A DNA stretch of 5,404 nt from Actinomycetes bacterium (GTDB lineage Bacteria; Actinomycetota; Acidimicrobiia; Acidimicrobiales; Microtrichaceae): positions 1 to 5,404 of the forward strand of contig JAFAFZ010000500.1 in NCBI GenBank assembly GCA_023423215.1, read 5' to 3'. The translations under genes were made by a program, and so were the position numbers. Under the pieces are notes generated by a model. It was not told the DNA's origin, did no database searches, and saw nothing but the letters and a program-made list of their open reading frames with translations. This document shows positions 1 through 4,611 of the stretch, piece by piece (position 1 is the first letter of the stretch; every line of letters begins with the position of its first letter).

Positions 1-126
1 CAGGTCGTCGACGACGCGGGCACCGTGCTGCGGGTCGCGACCCGGGTGGCGTTGTGCCGGTGCGGGGCCTCCGGCGACAAGCCGTTCTGCGACGGATCGC
101 ACGCACGGGTCGGCTTCTCCGGCTGA
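1..126 (+). CDS. CDGSH-type iron-sulfur protein, C-terminal fragment (5' end outside window)
   Basis: The reading frame is open from base 1 and ends at TGA 124-126, giving 41 residues. It contains a full CDGSH signature, CRCGASGDKPFCDGSH at fragment residues 19-34, matching C-x-C-x2-S-x3-P-x-C-D-G-S-H. In this family three cysteines and one histidine (here Cys19, Cys21, Cys30, His34) hold a redox-active 2Fe-2S cluster. Bacterial members are small soluble cytosolic proteins linked to electron transfer or iron-sulfur handling, but this one's partner cannot be named. The residues before the motif (VVDDAGTVLRVATRVAL) look like the usual lead-in strand of the single-motif bacterial type. The N-terminus is missing, so I cannot tell whether there is a second CDGSH motif or another Fe-S domain upstream. 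A strong hairpin follows 7 bases after the stop. The family call is secure; the specific role is unknown. Confidence 0.93.
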   Translation, partial: QVVDDAGTVLRVATRVALCRCGASGDKPFCDGSHARVGFSG

Positions 127-132
127 CGCCAG

Positions 133-180
133 CTGGAGCGGGTGCGGAACTGCACGCCGGGGCGTGCGCGTCCGCTCCGG
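133..180 (+). terminator. Nested hairpin after the CDGSH gene, possible terminator without a U-tract
   Basis: An outer perfect 7-bp stem, GGAGCGG (135-141) with CCGCTCC (172-178), can be extended outward by T134-G179 and C133-G180. Inside it, 142-145 can pair with 168-171 (two G-U wobbles, two GC pairs). After a 6-base bulge (146-151) comes a perfect inverted repeat, GCACGCC (152-158) with GGCGTGC (161-167); physically this is a 6-bp stem with a CGGG tetraloop. The structure begins 7 bases past the CDGSH stop and lies upstream of the promoter of the next gene, which fits a terminator. No T-run follows, so it is not a classical intrinsic terminator. Chance GC pairing is a real alternative in DNA this rich in G and C. 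Confidence 0.42.
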
Positions 181-237
181 GTTCGGACGAGCGGGTCCGA
201 CGCCCGCGATCCACGTCGTGGCGCCCGGAGCCGCGCG

Positions 238-243
238 TACGCT
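238..243 (+). promoter_or_regulatory. -10 box (TACGCT) of a leaderless-type promoter for the SMP-30 gene
   Basis: TACGCT fits the actinobacterial -10 consensus TAnnnT and ends 6 bases before ATG 250. That spacing puts the expected transcription start on the A of the ATG, so the mRNA would have no 5' leader. No Shine-Dalgarno sequence precedes the ATG, and no recognisable -35 hexamer is seen around 213-221. The same arrangement recurs before rimO and cinA, which raises confidence in all three. Confidence 0.6.
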
Positions 244-249
244 CCGGCC

Positions 250-1194
250 ATGGACGACACGTCGACGACGGGGGAGGGCGGCACCCGGGTGCTCGCCGAG
301 GGGCTGCGGTTCCCCGAGGGCCCGGGGGCCCTCGCGGACGGATCGGTGCTGGTGGTCGAGATCGCCGCCGAACGCCTCACGAAGGTCGGACCGGACGGCG
401 CCGTCGAGGTGGTCGCCGAGGTCCCCGGCGGACCCAACGGCGCCGCCATGGGGCCCGACGGCTGGATCTGGATCACGAACAACGGCGGCTGCTTCACCTG
501 GCTCGACCTGGGCGGCATCCTGCTCCCCGGCGGGGTGCCCGACACCTGGCGCAACGGCACGATCGCGCGAGTGCACCCCGAGACCGGCGTCGTCGAGACG
601 ATGTACTCGCACTGCGACGGGCGGGCGCTGCTGGCACCGAACGACCTGGTCTTCGACGCCCACGGCGGCCTGTGGTTCACCGACTTCGGTTTGCGGCGCG
701 AACGTGACGCTCTGTTCGGCTCGATCTACTACGCGGCGGCGGACGGGTCGTCGATCCGGGAGGTGCTCACCCCGCTCGAGTCGCCGAACGGCATCGGGCT
801 GTCGCCGGAGGGCGACCGGCTCTACGTCGCCGAGACCTACACGGGCCGCGTGTACCAGTGGCGCGTGCCCGAACCGGGCGTCGCCGAGGGCGGCGGGCTC
901 CTGCCGCCGCACGGCGACCTGCTCGTGGGCCTGCCGCGGCTGCAGCTCCTCGACTCCCTCGCGGTCGATGGCGAGGGCTACGTCTGCGTCGGCACCCTCC
1001 AGGAGGGCGGCATCACCACGGTCTCGCCGGACGGATCGCAGGTCGATCACGTGGCGCTGGACGATCCGCTCATCACCAACATCGCGTTCGGCGGCCCGGA
1101 CCTGCGGACCGCCTACGTGACGGCGTCCAGCTCGGGTCGGCTGCTCGCGCTGGACTGGCCGCGTGCGGGGTTCCGTCTGCCGCACCAGGCCTGA
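250..1194 (+). CDS. SMP-30/gluconolactonase-like (SGL family) beta-propeller hydrolase
   Basis: This complete gene encodes 314 residues, close to the usual 280-310 of the SMP-30/gluconolactonase/LRE-like family: six-bladed, metal-dependent propellers that mostly hydrolyse sugar or other lactones. Visible family marks are the opening FPEGP (Glu23), PNG at 62-64, PNDLVFD (Asn131), WFTDFG (142-147), SPNGIGLSP (Asn180) and LLDSLAVD (Asp235). By comparison with regucalcin and DFPase, Glu23, Asn131, Asn180 and Asp235 should be the metal ligands. Repeated DGS/PDG turns and short strands fit a propeller. There is no signal peptide, so it is probably cytosolic. ATG 250 is chosen because it sits directly after a TAnnnT box. 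An in-frame GTG at 142 would add 36 Arg/Pro-rich residues and read through the upstream hairpin, so I reject it. It appears to be a single-gene unit with no neighbouring sugar pathway, so the substrate is unknown. Family call high, reaction uncertain. Confidence 0.88.
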   Translation: MDDTSTTGEGGTRVLAEGLRFPEGPGALADGSVLVVEIAAERLTKVGPDGAVEVVAEVPGGPNGAAMGPDGWIWITNNGGCFTWLDLGGILLPGGVPDTWRNGTIARVHPETGVVETMYSHCDGRALLAPNDLVFDAHGGLWFTDFGLRRERDALFGSIYYAAADGSSIREVLTPLESPNGIGLSPEGDRLYVAETYTGRVYQWRVPEPGVAEGGGLLPPHGDLLVGLPRLQLLDSLAVDGEGYVCVGTLQEGGITTVSPDGSQVDHVALDDPLITNIAFGGPDLRTAYVTASSSGRLLALDWPRAGFRLPHQA

Positions 1195-1195
1195 G

Positions 1196-1213
1196 CCGGC
1201 GGCCCGTGGCCGG
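1196..1213 (+). terminator. Short GC hairpin after the SMP-30 gene (weak terminator candidate)
   Basis: Two alternative 5-bp stems lie directly after the TGA at 1192-1194: CGGCC (1200-1204) with GGCCG (1208-1212) around a CGT loop, or CCGGC (1196-1200) with GCCGG (1209-1213). No T-run follows. The position between two apparently independent units is right for a terminator, but stems this short arise often by chance in such GC-rich DNA. Confidence 0.2.
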
Positions 1214-1234
1214 GGGAGCGGCGGGGCGTCCCAC

Positions 1235-1240
1235 TAGACT
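1235..1240 (+). promoter_or_regulatory. -10 box (TAGACT) before rimO
   Basis: TAGACT fits the TAnnnT -10 consensus and ends 9 bases before GTG 1250. Transcription is predicted to start at, or within about 3 bases of, the start codon, giving a leaderless or near-leaderless mRNA. The nearest purine-rich run (about 1212-1217) is more than 30 bases upstream, too far for ribosome binding. No clear -35 element is seen. Confidence 0.55.
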
Positions 1241-1249
1241 CCGACCACC

Positions 1250-2560
1250 GTGCCACGCACTTTCTGGGTCGAGACGCTCGGCTGCCCCAAGAACCAGGTC
1301 GATTCCGAGAAGCTGACCGGCACCCTGCTCACCGACGGCATGGTCGCCGCGGACGGCCCCGACGACGCGGACCTGGTCGTGGTCAACACCTGCGCCTTCG
1401 TGCACGAAGCGCGCGAGGAGAGCGTCGAGACGATCCTGGCCCTGGACGACGTCCGTGCCGACGGGTCGCGCCTGGTGGTGACCGGCTGCATGGCCGAGCG
1501 CTACGGCGACGAGCTGGCCGAGGCACTGCCCGAGGTCGACACCGTCGCCGGCTTCGGCGTGCCGGTGACCCTCGGCCGCAAGCCTGCAGGTGCGACGACG
1601 TTGAGCGTCGGCTCCGAACCGGTCCCGCTGCTCGACCTGCTGAACCTGCCGCGACCCCGGTCCGAGCGGCCGTGGGCCTACGTGAAGGTCGCCGAGGGCT
1701 GCGACAAGGCGTGCGGCTTCTGCGCCATCCCGTCGTTCCGTGGCCCCCAGCGGTCGCGCGACCTGGACTCGATCCTCGCCGAGGTCGACCAGCTCGGCGC
1801 GCGTGAGATCGTGCTGATCGCGCAGGACCTGGCCGCCTACGGGCGGGACCAGGGACAGGGCAGCAAGGACATCGTCCCGCTGGTGCGGGCCGTGGGGGAG
1901 CGGGCCGAGTGGGTGCGGCTGCTGTACCTCTACCCGTCCGAGCTGACCGACGAGCTGATCGAGCTGATGGCGACCGGTCCCGTCCCGTACTTCGACCTGT
2001 CGCTCCAGCACGTCTCGGCGCCGCTGGTGCGTCGCATGCGCCGCTGGGGCAACGGCGAGAAGTACCTCGCCCGCGTCGAGCAGGGGCGGGCGCTGCGACC
2101 CGACGCCGCGTTCCGCTCCAACTTCATCGTCGGCTACCCCGGCGAGACCGAGGACGACCACGACCGGCTGCTCGACTTCGTCGAGGCGGCACAGCTGGAC
2201 TGGTGCGGGTTCTTCTCGTACTCGCCCGAGGACGGCACCTACGCCGCCGACCTGGACGGCCAGGTGCCCGACGGACTCGTGCAGGACCGCCTGGCCGAGC
2301 TGCGCGAGCTCCAGGACGAGATCACCGCCGCGCGTCGGGACGATCTGATCGGCACCCGGCAGACGGTGCTGGTCGACGAACCGGGCATCGCCCGGTCGCA
2401 TCGCGAGGCGCCCGAGATCGACGGCATCGTGAACGTGCCCGAGACGCTCGAGGTGGGCAGCTTCCACCTCGTCGAGATCACCGGCGCCGAGGGTCCCGAC
2501 CTGCACGCCGAGCCGGTGCCGGCGCACGCCGCGGCGCGCTCGTCCGAGGTCGTCACGTGA
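1250..2560 (+). CDS. rimO: Ribosomal protein uS12 methylthiotransferase RimO
   Basis: RimO is a cytosolic radical-SAM enzyme that adds a methylthio group to a conserved aspartate of ribosomal protein uS12 (Asp89 in E. coli), using S-adenosylmethionine and two 4Fe-4S clusters. The 436-residue product has the family's normal length and three-domain order. The N-terminal methylthiotransferase domain (about 3-110) carries cluster ligands Cys12 (LGCPKN), Cys48 (NTCAF) and Cys80 (TGCMAER). The radical-SAM core (about 137-350) has GCDKACGFCAIPSFRG, with Cys151, Cys155 and Cys158 in C-x3-C-x2-C spacing, plus AQDLAAYG, LSLQHVS and FIVGYPGET. A C-terminal TRAM domain (about 355-425) contains RSHREAPEIDG. 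The LGCPKN opening and TRAM wording favour RimO over the tRNA enzyme MiaB. GTG 1250 is chosen because the protein then begins MPRTFWVETLGCPKN, as in relatives, just after a -10 box. The stop overlaps the pgsA start by 4 bases. I see no defects. Confidence 0.96.
   Translation: MPRTFWVETLGCPKNQVDSEKLTGTLLTDGMVAADGPDDADLVVVNTCAFVHEAREESVETILALDDVRADGSRLVVTGCMAERYGDELAEALPEVDTVAGFGVPVTLGRKPAGATTLSVGSEPVPLLDLLNLPRPRSERPWAYVKVAEGCDKACGFCAIPSFRGPQRSRDLDSILAEVDQLGAREIVLIAQDLAAYGRDQGQGSKDIVPLVRAVGERAEWVRLLYLYPSELTDELIELMATGPVPYFDLSLQHVSAPLVRRMRRWGNGEKYLARVEQGRALRPDAAFRSNFIVGYPGETEDDHDRLLDFVEAAQLDWCGFFSYSPEDGTYAADLDGQVPDGLVQDRLAELRELQDEITAARRDDLIGTRQTVLVDEPGIARSHREAPEIDGIVNVPETLEVGSFHLVEITGAEGPDLHAEPVPAHAAARSSEVVT
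2546..2549 (+). promoter_or_regulatory. Ribosome-binding site for pgsA inside the rimO 3' end
   Basis: GAGG lies 7 bases upstream of GTG 2557, a normal Shine-Dalgarno spacing. Together with the GTGA start/stop overlap it supports GTG 2557 over the downstream in-frame GTG 2584, and suggests that pgsA translation is coupled to that of rimO. Confidence 0.6.
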
Positions 2561-3159
2561 CCGCGGCGCCCGGCAGCGAGCCCGTGAGCGGCGTCGAGGA
2601 CCACCGCTCGTTCGGTCCGAGCGCGCTGCTCACGCCGGCCAACGTCATCACCATCGTGAGGCTGCTGCTGGCACCGCTGGCGTTCTTCCTGATCATCGAC
2701 CAGCAGTCCAGCTGGCCGCTGTTCGTGCTGTGGCTCGTCATCACCACCACCGACAGCCTGGACGGCTACCTCGCCCGCAAGCAGGGCACGACCCGCTCGG
2801 GCGCCTTCCTGGACCCGCTGGCCGACAAGGTGCTGGCGCTGGGCGGACTGTGGGCGATGGTGCTCGGTGGACGCTTCTGGTGGCTGCCGGTGCTGCTCAT
2901 CACCGTGCGGGAAGCGCTGATCTCGGCGTTCCGGTCCTACTGGGGGCGCCGAGGCCTGGCCGTCCAGGCCTCGCAGATCGCGAAGCTCAAGACCTTCCTC
3001 CAGTTCGGTGCGGTCGGCTGGGTCGTGCTGCCGCTGACCACCGACATCGAGTGGCTCGGCACGACGTTCCTCTGGCTCGCCGTCGCCGTCGCATGGATCA
3101 GCGCCGCGCAGTACATCTTCGCCGGCTCCCGTGCGACCTCGACCATGGCGAGGGACTGA
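2557..3159 (+). CDS. pgsA: CDP-alcohol phosphatidyltransferase, probable CDP-diacylglycerol-glycerol-3-phosphate 3-phosphatidyltransferase
   Basis: The likely product is the integral membrane enzyme that joins CDP-diacylglycerol to glycerol 3-phosphate to make phosphatidylglycerol phosphate, the committed step to phosphatidylglycerol and cardiolipin. The 200-residue protein has the CDP-alcohol phosphatidyltransferase motif at 66-90: Asp66, Asp69-Gly70, Ala73-Arg74, Gly82, Asp86 and Asp90, the aspartates that bind metal and catalyse. Hydrophobic segments lie at about 29-47, 53-65, 92-116, 147-160 and 166-188. PgsA-like wording includes LTPANVITIVRLLLAP (25-40), REALISAFR (118-126) and a basic IAKLKT segment (141-146) resembling the IGKVKT of E. 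coli PgsA. Seven residues separate Ala-Arg from the motif glycine, against eight in E. coli PgsA. Its place after rimO, with a GTGA overlap and GAGG site, is the common rimO-pgsA-cinA arrangement. Another headgroup specificity, such as phosphatidylinositol phosphate synthase, is less likely but cannot be excluded by motif alone. Confidence 0.9.
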   Translation: MTAAPGSEPVSGVEDHRSFGPSALLTPANVITIVRLLLAPLAFFLIIDQQSSWPLFVLWLVITTTDSLDGYLARKQGTTRSGAFLDPLADKVLALGGLWAMVLGGRFWWLPVLLITVREALISAFRSYWGRRGLAVQASQIAKLKTFLQFGAVGWVVLPLTTDIEWLGTTFLWLAVAVAWISAAQYIFAGSRATSTMARD

Positions 3160-3187
3160 GCGACGACCTCCGGACCCGCGGCGCAGG

Positions 3188-3199
3188 CGGTCGCGACCG
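3188..3199. promoter_or_regulatory. 12-bp perfect palindrome upstream of cinA, possible operator
   Basis: CGGTCGCGACCG reads identically on both strands and ends 5 bases before the cinA -10 box, in the -35/-10 spacer where a repressor could block polymerase. No known operator is recognised and no regulator gene is adjacent. Palindromes of this size occur by chance in GC-rich intergenic DNA, so this is weak. Confidence 0.22.
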
Positions 3200-3204
3200 G
3201 CCGG

Positions 3205-3210
3205 TAGCGT
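3205..3210 (+). promoter_or_regulatory. -10 box (TAGCGT) of a leaderless-type promoter for cinA
   Basis: TAGCGT matches TAnnnT and ends 7 bases before ATG 3218, placing the expected transcription start at the ATG. No Shine-Dalgarno precedes the ATG and no -35 hexamer is evident. It implies that cinA-rarA can be transcribed separately from rimO-pgsA, although read-through across the 58-base gap is also possible. Confidence 0.6.
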
Positions 3211-3217
3211 GCCGCAG

Positions 3218-4609
3218 ATGCGCACCGAGGTCGTCGCCATCGGAACCGAGCTGCTCCTGGGGCAGATCACCGACACCAACTCCTCGTGGATCGGCGAGCA
3301 GCTGGCGCTGGTGGGCATCGACTCGTTCTTCCAGACCAAGGTCGGCGACAACCTGGACCGCATCGTCTCGACGATCTCGCTCGCACTCGACCGCAGCGAC
3401 GCCGTCATCTGCTGCGGCGGGCTCGGCCCGACACAGGACGACCTGACCCGTGCCGCGCTCGCCGCGGTCATGGGCGTCGAGCTCGAGTCCGACGAGGACA
3501 TGGAGCAGCGCATCATCGCGATGTTCGGCGGGCGCTCCCGTCGCATGCCCATGAACAACCTGCGCCAGGCCCAGCGCCCCGTCGGCGCCGAGTTCATCCC
3601 CGAACAGCCCGGCACCGCACCCGGTCTGATCTGCCCGGTGGAGTGGCCCGCGGCGGACGGCACGACGTCCTCGAAGGTGATCTACGCGGTGCCCGGCGTG
3701 CCGTGGGAGATGAAGGAGATGATGGCCGGCACGATCCTGCCGGACCTGCAGCGGCGTGCCGGGCTGACCGCGGTCATCGCCAGCCGCACGCTGCGCACCT
3801 GGGGCGAGTCCGAGTCGGGCCTGGCCGAGACCCTCGCCGAGCGCATCGAGCAGCTCGACTCGATCGGCAACCCGACGCTCGCGTTCCTGGCCTCGGGCAT
3901 GGAGGGGCTGAAGGTCCGCATCACCGCCAAGGGCGCGACCGCCGACGAGGTCGAGGCGGCGCTGGCGGCCGAGGAGGCGGTGCTGCGCGAGCTGCTCGGG
4001 CTGCTCGTCTTCGGCATCGACGACGACACGATGGAGTCCGTCGTGCTGGAGATGCTCGTCGAGCGGGGCCTGAGCCTGGGCGTGGCCGAATCGCTGACGG
4101 GCGGCATGATCGGCAGCCGGCTCTGCGACGTGCCGGGGGCGAGCCGGGCGTTCCGCGGCTCGATCGTCAGCTACGCCACCGAGGTGAAGTTCGACGTGCT
4201 CGACGTGCCCGAGGGGCCGGTGGTGACCGAGGCCGCAGCACGGGCCATGGCTCGCGGCGCGCGAGAGGTGCTGGGCTCCGACGTCGGGATCGCGGCGACC
4301 GGCGTCGCCGGCCCTGACGAGGCCGAGGGCCACCCGGCCGGCACGGTGTGCCTGGCGGTGGTCATCGGCGACCCCGACGACGGCGGCCTCGAGGTGTCGA
4401 CCACCCTGCGGCTGCCCGGTCGGCGCAACCAGGTGCGCGAGTTCACGGTGATCAGCCTGCTCGGCCTGCTGCGCCGCGAGCTCCTCGCACGCGACGCCGC
4501 CGAGGCCGCCGACGATGCGGGCGGGGCCGGTGACGGCGAGGCGGCGCTCGACTGGAGCACCGCGTCGAAGTCGGTGTGGGGCCGAGCCGGGACGGCGGGG
4601 GACTCCTGA
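3218..4609 (+). CDS. cinA: CinA family protein: MoCF-like domain plus PncC nicotinamide-nucleotide amidase domain
   Basis: CinA-type proteins join an N-terminal MoCF/COG1058 domain, associated with ADP-ribose pyrophosphatase activity in some members, to a C-terminal PncC domain that deamidates nicotinamide mononucleotide in NAD salvage. The product is cytosolic, 463 residues, slightly longer than the usual 410-430. N-terminal marks are [15 protein letters not shown] (7-21), GGLGPTQDD (67-75) and PGVPWEMK (159-166). The PncC domain (about 275-423) has AESLTGG with Ser292, SYATEVK with Tyr319 and Lys324, and TGVAGPD (361-367). Ser292 and Lys324 correspond to the catalytic Ser/Lys of E. coli PncC. 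ATG 3218 follows a -10 box and gives the canonical [13 protein letters not shown] start; an in-frame GTG at 3131 would add 29 Arg/Pro-rich residues and run back into pgsA. The last 40 residues (424-463) are an Ala/Gly/Asp-rich tail outside the known domains. The name comes from 'competence-inducible'; nothing here shows competence. rarA follows after 2 bases. Confidence 0.94.
   Translation: MRTEVVAIGTELLLGQITDTNSSWIGEQLALVGIDSFFQTKVGDNLDRIVSTISLALDRSDAVICCGGLGPTQDDLTRAALAAVMGVELESDEDMEQRIIAMFGGRSRRMPMNNLRQAQRPVGAEFIPEQPGTAPGLICPVEWPAADGTTSSKVIYAVPGVPWEMKEMMAGTILPDLQRRAGLTAVIASRTLRTWGESESGLAETLAERIEQLDSIGNPTLAFLASGMEGLKVRITAKGATADEVEAALAAEEAVLRELLGLLVFGIDDDTMESVVLEMLVERGLSLGVAESLTGGMIGSRLCDVPGASRAFRGSIVSYATEVKFDVLDVPEGPVVTEAAARAMARGAREVLGSDVGIAATGVAGPDEAEGHPAGTVCLAVVIGDPDDGGLEVSTTLRLPGRRNQVREFTVISLLGLLRRELLARDAAEAADDAGGAGDGEAALDWSTASKSVWGRAGTAGDS
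4597..4602 (+). promoter_or_regulatory. Ribosome-binding site for rarA inside the cinA 3' end
   Basis: GGGGGA, a Shine-Dalgarno-like purine run, ends 9 bases before ATG 4612. No TAnnnT box is seen in the 15 bases before the ATG. With the 2-base gap to cinA, this points to translation from a shared cinA-rarA message rather than a separate promoter. Confidence 0.45.
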
Positions 4610-4611
4610 AC

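Noticed and set aside
142..249. Upstream GTG start for the SMP-30 gene
   Set aside because: The added 36 residues are Arg/Pro/Ser-rich with no family similarity and would be read through the hairpin region. ATG 250 has a -10 box at leaderless spacing.
91..1039. Repeated 9-mer GACGGATCG at 91-99, 337-345 and 1030-1038
   Set aside because: Each copy encodes Asp-Gly-Ser in frame, in the CDGSH motif and in propeller turns. Protein motif plus codon preference explains it.
1073..2527. Long open frame on the minus strand opposite rimO (484 codons)
   Set aside because: It is antisense to a clearly recognisable rimO, has no family motif and is rich in Arg, Gly, Val and His. Such frames are a by-product of GC-rich third positions.
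3131..3217. Upstream GTG start for cinA
   Set aside because: It would overlap the end of pgsA and add 29 Arg/Pro-rich residues before the canonical [11 protein letters not shown] opening.
2239..3663. Long minus-strand open frame opposite rimO, pgsA and cinA
   Set aside because: It spans three real genes and both their junctions, has a low-complexity composition and no recognisable domain.
3098..4333. Minus-strand open frame opposite cinA
   Set aside because: The His/Arg/Gly/Leu-rich composition and absence of motifs mark it as a shadow of the cinA coding frame.
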